Part shown: positions 46,351-55,461 of the stretch, piece after piece
Position numbering within the stretch: position 1 is the first letter of the stretch
How the letters are laid out: each line of letters begins with the position of its first letter
Assembly: GCF_028680575.1 (NCBI RefSeq)
Contig: NZ_JAPCKI010000003.1
Coordinates: 248,001-312,000, forward strand
DNA from: Acidovorax benzenivorans
GTDB lineage: Bacteria > Pseudomonadota > Gammaproteobacteria > Burkholderiales > Burkholderiaceae_C
Direction: 5' to 3'
DNA length: 64,000 nucleotides
Notes under the pieces: generated by a model
Database searches by the model: none
Told to the model about the DNA's origin: nothing
What the model saw: only the letters and a program-made list of their open reading frames with translations
Translations under genes and position numbers: made by a program

Positions 46351-48390
46351 ATGAGTCAAACCCTCTCTGCTTCAACGCTCCTGGCTGTGCCGTTGGCACC
46401 GCTGGCGGGCGCCGTGCTGGCCGGCGTCTTCGGTACGACCTTTGGTGGTAACTGGATCGGCCGTCGCCTGAGTCACACCCTGACCATCCTCGGGGTGCTG
46501 ATTGCATTCATCCTTTCGGCAATGACGCTCAAGAGTGTTGCGCTGGATGGTGCCCGCTTCAATGAAACCCTCTACACCTGGATGGTGGTGGGGGGCTTGA
46601 AGATGGAGGTGGGTTTCCTGATCGACAGCCTCACAGCGATGATGATGGTGGTGGTGACCTTCGTGTCGCTAATGGTTCACCTCTACACCATCGGCTACAT
46701 GGAAGAGGACGAGGGCTACAACCGCTTTTTTGCCTATATCTCGTTGTTCACGTTCTCCATGCTCATGCTGGTCATGAGCAACAACCTGCTGCAACTGTTC
46801 TTCGGCTGGGAGGCTGTGGGGCTGGTGTCCTATCTGCTCATCGGGTTCTGGTTCAACAAACCTTCCGCCATCTTTGCGAACATGAAGGCATTCCTGGTCA
46901 ATCGAGTGGGTGACTTTGGTTTCATTCTGGGCATTGGCCTGATCGCGGCCTATACCGGCACCTTGAACTATGGCGAGATCTTCGCCAAGGCAGGCGACTT
47001 GGGCGCACTGTCGTTCCCCGGAACCAGCTGGATGCTCGTCACCGTGATCTGCATCTGCCTGTTCATCGGCGCCATGGGCAAGTCGGCACAGTTTCCTCTG
47101 CACGTCTGGCTGCCTGATTCGATGGAGGGTCCCACCCCCATCTCCGCGCTGATTCACGCCGCCACCATGGTGACGGCCGGCATCTTCATGGTGTCGCGCA
47201 TGTCGCCGCTGTTCGAGCTATCTGACACTGCGCTCAATTTCATCCTGGTGATCGGCGCTATCACGGCACTGTTCATGGGTTTCCTGGGCATCATCCAGAA
47301 CGACATCAAGCGTGTGGTGGCGTACTCGACGCTGTCGCAACTGGGCTACATGACTGTGGCGCTTGGCGCCTCGGCCTACTCGGTGGCTGTGTTCCATCTG
47401 ATGACCCATGCGTTTTTCAAGGCCTTGTTGTTCCTGGGGGCAGGCTCGGTCATCATGGGTATGCACCACAACCAGGACATCCGCTGGATGGGCGGGGTGC
47501 GCAAATACATGCCCATCACGTGGATCACTTCGCTGCTGGGCTCCATGGCGCTGATCGGCACCCCGCTGTTCTCGGGCTTTTACTCCAAGGACAGCATCAT
47601 TGAGGCTGTGCACTTCAGCCATCTGCCTGCGGCTGGGTTTGCGCATTTCGCGGTGCTGGCGGGCGTTTTCATCACCGCGTTCTACTCCTTCCGGATGTAC
47701 TTCCTGGTGTTCCATGGCAAGGAGCGTTATGACCAGAACCCGGACGCGCACCACGACGATCACCATGGCCACGGCCATGACGAGCACCACGAGCCGCACG
47801 AGTCTCCATGGGTGGTGACCGTACCTCTGGTGTTGTTGGCCATTCCTTCGGTTGTTGTGGGTTTTCTGTTCATCCAGCCCATGCTGTTTGGTGACTTCTT
47901 CAAGGATGTCATCTTTGTAGATGCGGCCAAGCACCCCTCCATGGCGCACATGACAGAGCATTTCCACAGCGCCTGGGCCATGGCATTGCATGGTTTGCAG
48001 ACGGCACCGTTCTGGCTCGCGTTGGCGGGTGTGGCTCTGTCGTACTACATGTACATGATCAATCCTGCGTTGCCCGCCGCGATCAAAGCGCGCGTACAGC
48101 CCATCTACACGTTACTTGAAAACAAGTATTACCTCGACTGGATCAATGAGAACATTCTGGCCCGTGGCGCACGTGCTCTGGGCGTAGGGCTCTGGAAGGG
48201 CGGAGACCAGGCGGTAATCGATGGTGCCTTGGTCAATGGTTCTTGGAAACTTGTGCGTGGAGTGTCTGGCATCGTCCGTTGGATGCAGTCGGGCTTTATC
48301 TTCCACTATGCGCTGGTGATGATCCTGGGTGTATTCGCACTGATGACCTGGTTTGTCTGGGGCGATGTTTTCATGCAGCTCATCAAATAA
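46351..48390 (+). CDS. nuoL: NADH-quinone oxidoreductase subunit L
   Basis: Antiporter-like distal pump subunit (ND5 homologue) with the long lateral helix at its C-terminus. It has 679 residues. Key segments are LFFGWEAVGLVSYLLIGFW with the essential Glu, GKSAQFPLHVWLPDSMEGPTP (in part) with the Lys, and LIHAATMVTAGIF. Residues 467-483 form a His-rich loop with nine His in seventeen residues (HHDDHHGHGHDEHHEPH), in the cytoplasmic or periplasmic loop after the YSFRMYFLVFHG helix. It is absent from E. coli NuoL as I remember it. Confidence 0.97.
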   Translation: MSQTLSASTLLAVPLAPLAGAVLAGVFGTTFGGNWIGRRLSHTLTILGVLIAFILSAMTLKSVALDGARFNETLYTWMVVGGLKMEVGFLIDSLTAMMMVVVTFVSLMVHLYTIGYMEEDEGYNRFFAYISLFTFSMLMLVMSNNLLQLFFGWEAVGLVSYLLIGFWFNKPSAIFANMKAFLVNRVGDFGFILGIGLIAAYTGTLNYGEIFAKAGDLGALSFPGTSWMLVTVICICLFIGAMGKSAQFPLHVWLPDSMEGPTPISALIHAATMVTAGIFMVSRMSPLFELSDTALNFILVIGAITALFMGFLGIIQNDIKRVVAYSTLSQLGYMTVALGASAYSVAVFHLMTHAFFKALLFLGAGSVIMGMHHNQDIRWMGGVRKYMPITWITSLLGSMALIGTPLFSGFYSKDSIIEAVHFSHLPAAGFAHFAVLAGVFITAFYSFRMYFLVFHGKERYDQNPDAHHDDHHGHGHDEHHEPHESPWVVTVPLVLLAIPSVVVGFLFIQPMLFGDFFKDVIFVDAAKHPSMAHMTEHFHSAWAMALHGLQTAPFWLALAGVALSYYMYMINPALPAAIKARVQPIYTLLENKYYLDWINENILARGARALGVGLWKGGDQAVIDGALVNGSWKLVRGVSGIVRWMQSGFIFHYALVMILGVFALMTWFVWGDVFMQLIK

Positions 48391-48402
48391 GGAAAACAAC
48401 AA

Positions 48403-49878
48403 ATGGGTCTGTTGAGTCTTGCAATCTGGACACCGATTGCGTTCGGCGTGCTCTTACTCGCCATAGGACGTGATGAGCATGCGCGCGCCGTACGCTGGCT
48501 GGCGCTGGTGGGTGCCCTTATCGGGTTCTTGGTCACCTTGCCTCTGTACGACGGCTTCAAGCTGGGTACGGCAGCTATGCAGTTTGTGGAGAAGGCCGAC
48601 TGGATCGAGCGCTTCAATGTCCACTACCACCTTGGGGTGGACGGCATTTCCTTCTGGTTCGTACCGCTTACAGCTTTCATTACCGTGATCGTGGTGATTG
48701 CCTCTTGGGAGTCCATCACCGAGCGCGTGAATCAGTACATGGGCGCTTTCCTGATCCTTTCGGGGCTCATGATCGGCGTGTTCAGTGCACTCGACGGCAT
48801 TCTGTTTTACGTGTTCTTCGAGGCGACGCTGATTCCGATGTACCTCATCATCGGTATCTGGGGGGGACCGAACAAGATCTACGCAGCGTTCAAGTTCTTC
48901 TTGTACACCTTGCTTGGGTCTCTGATGATGCTGATCGCGCTGATCTACCTGTACAACCAGTCGGGTGGCAGCTTCGATATCGCGACCTGGCACCAATTGC
49001 CTCTGAGCGGCCGGGCGCAGACCTTGTTGTTCTTTGCCTTCTTTGCCGCCTTCGCCGTGAAAGTGCCCATGTGGCCCGTCCACACTTGGCTGCCCGACGT
49101 GCACGTGGAGGCTCCCACTGGCGGTTCTGCGGTGTTGGCCGCCATCATGCTGAAGCTGGGTGCCTATGGTTTCCTGCGATTTTCGCTACCCATTGCCCCT
49201 GACGCCGCGCGGCAGTGGGCTTGGTTGATGATTGCTTTGTCGCTGATCGCTGTGATCTATGTGGGCCTGGTGGCCATGGTCCAGAAGGACATGAAGAAGC
49301 TGGTGGCCTATTCGTCGGTGGCGCACATGGGATTTGTGACCCTGGGCTTCTTCATCTTCAACGACCTTGGCGTATCGGGCGGCCTGGTCCAGATGATTGC
49401 GCACGGTTTCGTGTCAGGCGCAATGTTCCTGTCGATTGGCGTGTTGTACGACCGCGTGCATTCTCGCGAGATCGCAGCCTATGGCGGCGTGGTCAACACG
49501 ATGCCCAACTTCACGGCATTTGCGCTGTTGTTTGCGATGGCCAACTGTGGCTTGCCGGGAACGGCCGGTTTTGTGGGCGAGTGGATGGTGATCCTCGGAG
49601 CCGTCAAAGCCAACTTCTGGATTGGACTGGCCGCCGCTACTGCGCTGATTTTTGGTGCCGCTTACACCCTGTGGATGTTCAAGCGCGTGTACCTGGGCCC
49701 TGTGGGCAACGACAACGTCAAGGGCTTGACGGACATCGACAGCCGTGAGTTCCTGGTGCTGGCGGTGCTGGGCATTGCGGTGCTGGCCATGGGTCTTTAC
49801 CCCCGTCCTTTCACCGACGTGATGGACACCTCGGTGGCAGAACTGCTCAAGCATGTGGCGCTGACCAAGCTGAACTGA
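48403..49878 (+). CDS. nuoM: NADH-quinone oxidoreductase subunit M
   Basis: Antiporter-like pump subunit (ND4 homologue), 491 residues with about 14 membrane helices. The conserved segments are FYVFFEATLIPMYLIIGIWGG (in part) with the key Glu, AVKVPMWPVHTWLPDVHVEAP (in part) with the Lys, and KKLVAYSSVAHMGFVTLG. It starts 12 bases after nuoL. Confidence 0.98.
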   Translation: MGLLSLAIWTPIAFGVLLLAIGRDEHARAVRWLALVGALIGFLVTLPLYDGFKLGTAAMQFVEKADWIERFNVHYHLGVDGISFWFVPLTAFITVIVVIASWESITERVNQYMGAFLILSGLMIGVFSALDGILFYVFFEATLIPMYLIIGIWGGPNKIYAAFKFFLYTLLGSLMMLIALIYLYNQSGGSFDIATWHQLPLSGRAQTLLFFAFFAAFAVKVPMWPVHTWLPDVHVEAPTGGSAVLAAIMLKLGAYGFLRFSLPIAPDAARQWAWLMIALSLIAVIYVGLVAMVQKDMKKLVAYSSVAHMGFVTLGFFIFNDLGVSGGLVQMIAHGFVSGAMFLSIGVLYDRVHSREIAAYGGVVNTMPNFTAFALLFAMANCGLPGTAGFVGEWMVILGAVKANFWIGLAAATALIFGAAYTLWMFKRVYLGPVGNDNVKGLTDIDSREFLVLAVLGIAVLAMGLYPRPFTDVMDTSVAELLKHVALTKLN

Positions 49879-49907
49879 ACAGACCAGACTGAACTGAGAG
49901 ATTCGAG

Positions 49908-51401
49908 ATGATTGACAACATCAGCTGGCTAGCGATTTACCCCGAAATTGTGCTGTTGACGATGGCCTGCGTGATTGCGCTGGTCGATCTGGGTGTTCGC
50001 AGCCCCCGCCGTACCAGTACCTATGTGCTGACCATGCTCACGCTGGCCGTGGTGGCCGCCCTGCAGGCTATGTACGCCAGCAGCGGCAATACCTTCTATG
50101 GCTTCGGCAACATGGTGGTGAGCGACGCCATGGGCAACTGGCTCAAGTGTTTTGCCACTGTGGCCATGATGGCCACCCTGGTGTATGGCCGCCCCTATGC
50201 GGCTGACCGTGACATGTTGCGGGGTGGCGAGCTCTTCACGTTGTCCATGTTTGCCTTGCTCGGCATGTTCATCATGATTTCGGGTAACAACTTCCTGGTG
50301 ATCTACCTGGGACTTGAGTTGCTGACATTGTCGAGCTATGCCCTCGTGGCATTGCGTCGAGACAACGCCACCGCCACAGAAGCAGCGATGAAGTATTTTG
50401 TGCTGGGTGCTATGGCCAGCGGCTTTCTGCTTTATGGCTTGTCCATGGTTTATGGCGCCACAGGCTCGCTGGACATTGGCCAGGTGTTCAAGGCTGTCAA
50501 CTCCGGTCAGATCAAGCACCAGGTGCTGGTGTTTGGCTTGGTGTTTGTGGTGGCGGGCCTGGCCTTCAAGCTGGGCGTGGTGCCCTTCCACATGTGGATT
50601 CCCGATGTGTACCAGGGCGCGCCTACGGCCGTGACGTTGATGATTGGTGGTGCGCCCAAGCTGGCCGCGTTTGCCATCACCATCCGTTTGCTCGTGGATG
50701 GTCTGCTGCCTTTGGCCATTGACTGGCAGCAGATGCTGGCTGTGCTGGCGATTGGCTCGCTACTGGTCGGTAACCTGGCTGCCATCGCGCAGACCAACCT
50801 CAAGCGGATGCTGGCGTACTCCACCATTTCCCAAATGGGTTTTGTGTTGCTGGGCCTGATGTCGGGTGTGATCAATGGCAATGTGGATGCCACTGCGGTG
50901 GAGAACGCTTACAGCGCCTCCATGTTCTACGTCATCACCTATGTGCTGACCACCCTGGCAGCCTTTGGCGTGATCCTGCTGCTGGCCCGGGAAGGTTTTG
51001 AGAGCGAAGAAATCTCCGATTTCGCAGGTCTCAACCAACGCAGCCCCCTGTACGCAGGTGTGATGGCTGTCTGCCTGTTCTCGATGGCTGGTATTCCTCC
51101 GTTGGTGGGTTTCTACGCCAAATTGGCAGTCTTGCAGGCCCTGGTGGCTTCGGGCCAGACGATCTACATCGCAATGGCCGTGTTTGCCGTGATCATGTCG
51201 TTGATTGGTGCGTTTTACTACCTGCGGGTGGTGAAGGTCATGTATTTCGATGCGCCCTTGACTGCAACCAGCGTGTCGGCACCCGCCGATGTGCGCGTGG
51301 TGTTGACCATCAACGGTGCGCTGGTGCTGGTGTTGGGCCTATTGCCAGGTGGTTTGATGGCCCTGTGTGCCGACGCAGTGGTGCGCGCACTGGCGACCTG
51401 A
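49908..51401 (+). CDS. nuoN: NADH-quinone oxidoreductase subunit N
   Basis: Antiporter-like pump subunit (ND2 homologue), 497 residues, multi-spanning. [20 protein letters not shown] (conserved Glu), [21 protein letters not shown] (in part) and [19 protein letters not shown] identify it. It is the last of the 14 complex I genes. Confidence 0.98.
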   Translation: MIDNISWLAIYPEIVLLTMACVIALVDLGVRSPRRTSTYVLTMLTLAVVAALQAMYASSGNTFYGFGNMVVSDAMGNWLKCFATVAMMATLVYGRPYAADRDMLRGGELFTLSMFALLGMFIMISGNNFLVIYLGLELLTLSSYALVALRRDNATATEAAMKYFVLGAMASGFLLYGLSMVYGATGSLDIGQVFKAVNSGQIKHQVLVFGLVFVVAGLAFKLGVVPFHMWIPDVYQGAPTAVTLMIGGAPKLAAFAITIRLLVDGLLPLAIDWQQMLAVLAIGSLLVGNLAAIAQTNLKRMLAYSTISQMGFVLLGLMSGVINGNVDATAVENAYSASMFYVITYVLTTLAAFGVILLLAREGFESEEISDFAGLNQRSPLYAGVMAVCLFSMAGIPPLVGFYAKLAVLQALVASGQTIYIAMAVFAVIMSLIGAFYYLRVVKVMYFDAPLTATSVSAPADVRVVLTINGALVLVLGLLPGGLMALCADAVVRALAT

Positions 51402-51474
51402 CCGGTAGCGCAAGCGCATACATCGCGCGGGCTGCTGCTCTCATTCCCAATCTACTGCCTCGATCAGTTCCTCT

Positions 51475-51780
51475 GTGTCACTTACCGGTTCGGTTTGGCT
51501 TGTGATTGTGGCGGCGCTGATTGCCGCCAACCTGCCCTTCGTCAACCAGCGCTGGCTGGTGATGGGCCCGGTTGCGGCTACTGGCAAGCCTTTGGTAGGG
51601 CGCTTGGCTGAGTTGATCCTGCTGTACTTTTTGGTGGGCGGGTTGGCCTTGTTGCTGGAGCGTCGTGCAGGCCAGATTGCACCGCAGGGCTGGGAGTTTT
51701 ACGCCATCACCGGCACCATGTTTCTCACGTTGGCTTTCCCCGGGTTCGTCTATCGGTATCTGTTGCGCCGCCACGGCTGA
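51475..51780 (+). CDS. DUF2818 membrane protein
   Basis: A 101-residue protein with three predicted membrane helices (VWLVIVAALIAANLPFV, ELILLYFLVGGLALLLE, FYAITGTMFLTLAFPGFVYRY read in parts). The family is usually found right after nuoN in betaproteobacteria, as here, 73 bases downstream. The start is GTG at 51475 with no clear ribosome site. Function unknown; a role with complex I is suggested only by position. Confidence 0.85.
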   Translation: MSLTGSVWLVIVAALIAANLPFVNQRWLVMGPVAATGKPLVGRLAELILLYFLVGGLALLLERRAGQIAPQGWEFYAITGTMFLTLAFPGFVYRYLLRRHG

Positions 51781-51944
51781 TGCAGTGGTCGATTCGGTGC
51801 GGAGTCCGGCGACCAAGCTTTAAGGGCTCTTGCCGACTGTAGGCTCACCTATTTGGGTAAGCACATTCTGAATGTAACCCTGCACCTTGATGTACCCGAT
51901 GGCGTTGATCACTGGATTGTGCTCACCGGCGTACGATGCTTGAT

Positions 51945-52430
51945 ATGAAGGTACTGGATCTCCAATGTCAGCACGGCCATGTCTTTGAAGGCTGGTTTGG
52001 TTCTGAAGACGACTTTCAGAGCCAGAAGCAGCGCGGCCTGGTTCAGTGCCCCTTTTGTGCCGACGACCACATCGACAAGCGCTTGAGCGCACCGCGCCTG
52101 AATCTGGGCGCGCGCGAACCTGCCGCGTTGGTGGCTGCGTCCAACCTTCCGTCCGCCGCGCATCCTGTCTCCAGTGCTTCGGCCGAGACGTCAATGCCGT
52201 CCCCCGTACTGCAGGCCGCATGGCTGGAACTGGCACGAAAAATGGTCGCCAGTACGGAGGATGTGGGACCCCGGTTTGCCGAGGAGGCCAGGCGCATGCA
52301 CCATGGTGAGGTGCAGGAGCGTGCCATTCGTGGCCAGGCCACCGCGCATGAGGCGTTGCAATTGCTGGACGAGGGCATTGCCGTCATGCCTCTACCCATG
52401 CCTGCGGCAGCCAAGGAGACGCTGCAATAG
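51945..52430 (+). CDS. DUF1178 zinc-ribbon-like protein
   Basis: From ATG 51945 (MKVLDLQCQHGHVFEGWFG) it has 161 residues. The N-terminal domain carries C-x-H and CPFCADD, a likely zinc site, then SAPRLNLG. The C-terminal half has EDVGPRFAEEARRMHHGE and RAIRGQATAHEALQLLDEGI, family features. The function is unknown. It is 164 bases after DUF2818 and convergent with the ABC exporter. Confidence 0.88.
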   Translation: MKVLDLQCQHGHVFEGWFGSEDDFQSQKQRGLVQCPFCADDHIDKRLSAPRLNLGAREPAALVAASNLPSAAHPVSSASAETSMPSPVLQAAWLELARKMVASTEDVGPRFAEEARRMHHGEVQERAIRGQATAHEALQLLDEGIAVMPLPMPAAAKETLQ

Positions 52431-52480
52431 CGATTGCGCCCGTCCCCTGGATCCAGACCCCTTCTGGCGGGGGACCTGAA

Positions 52481-54316
52481 TCAAGTGGTGAACTGCAGCG
52501 CTGCCAGACGTGCATACACGCCGCCTTGTGCCAGCAACGTGCTGTGTGTGCCTTGCTCCACGATCTGCCCATGGTCCAGCACCACGATGCGGTCCGCGTT
52601 TTGCACGGTGGCTAGGCGATGGGCGATCACCAGCGTGGTCCGTCGGCCGGTATGGCGCTGCATGGCAGTGTCCAGCGCTGCCTGCACCATGCGTTCGCTT
52701 TCTGCATCCAGGGCGCTGGTGGCTTCGTCCAGCAGCAACAGGGGTGGGTTTTTGAGCATTGCACGGGCGATGGCGATGCGCTGGCGCTGACCGCCCGACA
52801 GGCGCACGCCCCGCTCGCCCAGAAACGTGTGGTAACCCTCAGGCAGGGCCATGATGAAGTCGTGCGCAAAGGCGGCTTGGGTGGCCGCCTTGACCTCCTC
52901 GTCGGACGCGTTGGGGCGTCCGTAGCGGATGTTGTCCATGGCAGAGGCGGAGAAGATCACAGCATCCTGGGGCACAGTGCCCGTATGGGTTCGCAGCGAG
53001 TCCAGCGTCAGGTCGCGGATGTCCACACCGTTCAACAGAATGCGTCCTCCTGCTGAACCTTGTGCACCCGCCGCCCTGTCTCCATCCACGTCATAAAAGC
53101 GCTGCAGCAACTGAAACACCGTGGTTTTGCCTGCCCCGCTGGCGCCCACCAGTGCCACGGTCTCGCCGGGCGCCAGGTGCAGCGAGAAGTCCTGTAGCGC
53201 TGGTTGGTCCGGGCGCGATGGGTAGTGAAACTGGACCTGGTCAAACTGCACCTCCATGCCTTGCCCGGAGGTTGGAAGCCGTTTGGGCGTCGCAGGATTT
53301 GCTACGGGTGAGCGGCTGGACAGCAGTTCCATCAAGCGCTCGGTGGCACCTGCGGCACGCAGCAGATCCCCATACACCTCGCCCAGAACCGCCACCGCAC
53401 TCGCCAGCAGAATGACGTACACCACGGTCTGACCCAGATGGCCCGCACTCATCTGCCCGGCCAGCACGGCTTCCGTGCCACGGTATAGCCCCCACAGCAG
53501 CAGGGCTGCGTTGGCAATGATGATGAAGGCCACAAGCAAGGCGCGCGCCTTGGTGCGCTTGACCGCCGTGTGAAAGGCGTCCTCAGTGGCCCGCGCAAAC
53601 CGCGTGGCCTCGCGCGGTTCTGCGGTGTAGCTCTGCACCACGGGGATGGCGTTAAGCACCTCTGCCGCGATGGCGCTAGAGTCCGCCACCCGGTCCTGGC
53701 TGTCGCGCGACAGTCGGCGTACCCTTCGCCCAATCCACATCGTGGGCAGTACCACCAATACCACGGCCAGTAGCACCACCGACATCACATAGGGATTCGT
53801 CCACACCAGCATGACCAGGGCGCCGAGGCCCAGAACCGCATTGCGCAGCCCCATGGACAGCGATGAGCCGACCACGGTCTGCACCAGCGTCGTGTCGGAC
53901 GTCAGCCGCGAGAGCACCTCCCCGGTCTGTGTGGTCTCAAAGAACTGCGGGCTTTGCTGCAGCACATGGCTGTAGACAGCGTTGCGCAGGTCAGCGGTGA
54001 CGCGCTCGCCCAGCCAACTCACCATGTAAAAACGTGCGGCCGAAAACCCGCCCAGTGCCATGGCAACGGCAAACAGTTCTTCAAAATGTCCGCGAAGTGC
54101 CATGGCCTGTGCTCCCCGGTCGCCGGTGCCGCTGACCAGCCCCCCATCAATGAGGTTGCGCAGTGCCATGGGAAACGCCAGTGTGGCCAACGCTGCCAGC
54201 ACCAGGAACACCAGCGACAGCGCGATGCGTGCCCGGTAGGGGCGCAGAAATGGCAGCAGCCCCGTGAGCGAGCGGGGCGCGCCCCGGGTGGGCGTGGAAG
54301 AGAGTAGGGATGCCAT
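52481..54316 (-). CDS. ABC exporter, fused permease-ATPase (MsbA/BmrA-like half transporter)
   Basis: From ATG 54316 (MASLLSSTPTRGAPRSLTG) it has 611 residues. Six membrane helices occupy about 20-320, followed by a nucleotide-binding domain. Walker A LVGASGAGKTTVFQLL is near 390. The Q-loop region and signature LSGGQRQRIAIARAML lie near 505, and Walker B LLLLDEATSALDAESE is near 530. A short Gly/Ala-rich insert (DGDRAAGAQGSAGG) follows Walker A. It would work as a homodimer; the substrate is not evident. The open frame upstream to 54370 lacks a site. No partner gene is adjacent. Confidence 0.93.
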   Translation of the reverse strand: MASLLSSTPTRGAPRSLTGLLPFLRPYRARIALSLVFLVLAALATLAFPMALRNLIDGGLVSGTGDRGAQAMALRGHFEELFAVAMALGGFSAARFYMVSWLGERVTADLRNAVYSHVLQQSPQFFETTQTGEVLSRLTSDTTLVQTVVGSSLSMGLRNAVLGLGALVMLVWTNPYVMSVVLLAVVLVVLPTMWIGRRVRRLSRDSQDRVADSSAIAAEVLNAIPVVQSYTAEPREATRFARATEDAFHTAVKRTKARALLVAFIIIANAALLLWGLYRGTEAVLAGQMSAGHLGQTVVYVILLASAVAVLGEVYGDLLRAAGATERLMELLSSRSPVANPATPKRLPTSGQGMEVQFDQVQFHYPSRPDQPALQDFSLHLAPGETVALVGASGAGKTTVFQLLQRFYDVDGDRAAGAQGSAGGRILLNGVDIRDLTLDSLRTHTGTVPQDAVIFSASAMDNIRYGRPNASDEEVKAATQAAFAHDFIMALPEGYHTFLGERGVRLSGGQRQRIAIARAMLKNPPLLLLDEATSALDAESERMVQAALDTAMQRHTGRRTTLVIAHRLATVQNADRIVVLDHGQIVEQGTHSTLLAQGGVYARLAALQFTT

Positions 54317-54690
54317 CGTGTCAGTGTAGAGCGCGGTGACGAGCGCCGGGCAACCGGGCGACGGCCCCACGTCCGGCGCGGCGGAAGCATCCGCTGTGAA
54401 AGGCTGGGGATGTCAGCAAAAAGTCAGTGATGGGTTCGGGGCTGCACGACCTGCGCATGCGGGTCTCCAGGTCTGGTGTAGCGTCAGATTGAGCGCTGGC
54501 GCGCCGCACGTGCCGGTGCCGCCACTTAGCCGTGGAACCTCAGGGCGGGTACGTAGGCATTTATACATAGGCATTAGTCCCAGTATCTACTGCAGGGTAG
54601 GGAGACATACCATGCGTTGCGATCCAATCTTCCTGGAGACCTTGTCGCAAGGCTCCTCTTTTCAGCACCCTACGGAGCGGCCAAGGCGCA
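54317..54690 (+). other. Gene-free stretch between the exporter and livG, with likely operator
   Basis: No gene seen in 374 bases. From 54554 on it holds a direct repeat TAGGCATT (54554-54561 and 54568-54575, 14-base period). An inverted repeat CAGTA-TC-TACTG follows at 54581-54592. A TATACA -10-like box lies at 54562-54567. These probably belong to the livG promoter. I see nothing definite in 54317-54550. Confidence 0.5.
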
Positions 54691-55461
54691 ATGAGCGACG
54701 TCATTCTTGAAACCAACAGCCTGACCAAAGAGTTCAAGGGCTTCACTGCCGTCAGCGATGTGAACCTGGCCGTTCGGCGCGGTTCCATCCATGCGCTGAT
54801 CGGTCCCAATGGTGCGGGCAAGACCACGTGCTTCAACCTGCTCACCAAGTTCCTGGAGCCGACCTCGGGTGTCATCCGCTTCAACGGGCACGACATCACG
54901 CGAGAGCAGCCCGCGCAGATTGCGCGTCGTGGTGTGATCCGCTCGTTCCAGATCTCGGCCGTGTTCCCGCATCTCACACTCATCGAGAACGTGCGCCTGG
55001 GCCTGCAGCGCAAGCTGGGCACGTCGTTCCACTTCTGGCGCAGCGAGCGCACCTTGCGCCAGCTCGACGACCGTGCCATGCAACTGCTGACGGAGGTGGG
55101 GCTGGAAGACCTCGCCGATGAAGTGACTGTGAACCTGCCCTATGGCCGCAAACGCGCGCTGGAGATCGCCACCACGCTGTCGATGGAGCCCGAGCTGATG
55201 CTGCTGGACGAGCCCACGCAAGGCATGGGCCACGAAGATGTGGACCGCGTTACCCAGCTCATCAAGAAGGTCTCTGCGGGCCGCACCATCCTGATGGTGG
55301 AGCACAACATGAAGGTGGTCTCAACAATAGCCGACCGCATCACCGTGCTGCAGCGCGGCGCCGTGCTTGCCGAAGGGCCCTACGCAGAAGTCTCCAATAA
55401 CCCCCAAGTCATGGAAGCCTACATGGGCACGACCGACGGCCAACTGCAGGGAGCGCACTGA
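54691..55461 (+). CDS. livG: Branched-chain-amino-acid-type ABC importer ATPase (LivG-like)
   Basis: ATP-binding subunit of a HAAT-family importer. It has 256 residues. Walker A LIGPNGAGKTTCFNLL is near 37-45. The usual LSGGQ-type signature is replaced by LPYGRKRALEI (149-159). Walker B is LMLLDEPTQGMGHED with Asp173. LivG proteins usually have LSYGQQR and EPAAGLN. The changes point to a distinct subgroup. The substrate is unassigned (amino acids, amides or urea are possible). First gene of livGFKHM; it overlaps livF by one base. Confidence 0.92.
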   Translation: MSDVILETNSLTKEFKGFTAVSDVNLAVRRGSIHALIGPNGAGKTTCFNLLTKFLEPTSGVIRFNGHDITREQPAQIARRGVIRSFQISAVFPHLTLIENVRLGLQRKLGTSFHFWRSERTLRQLDDRAMQLLTEVGLEDLADEVTVNLPYGRKRALEIATTLSMEPELMLLDEPTQGMGHEDVDRVTQLIKKVSAGRTILMVEHNMKVVSTIADRITVLQRGAVLAEGPYAEVSNNPQVMEAYMGTTDGQLQGAH

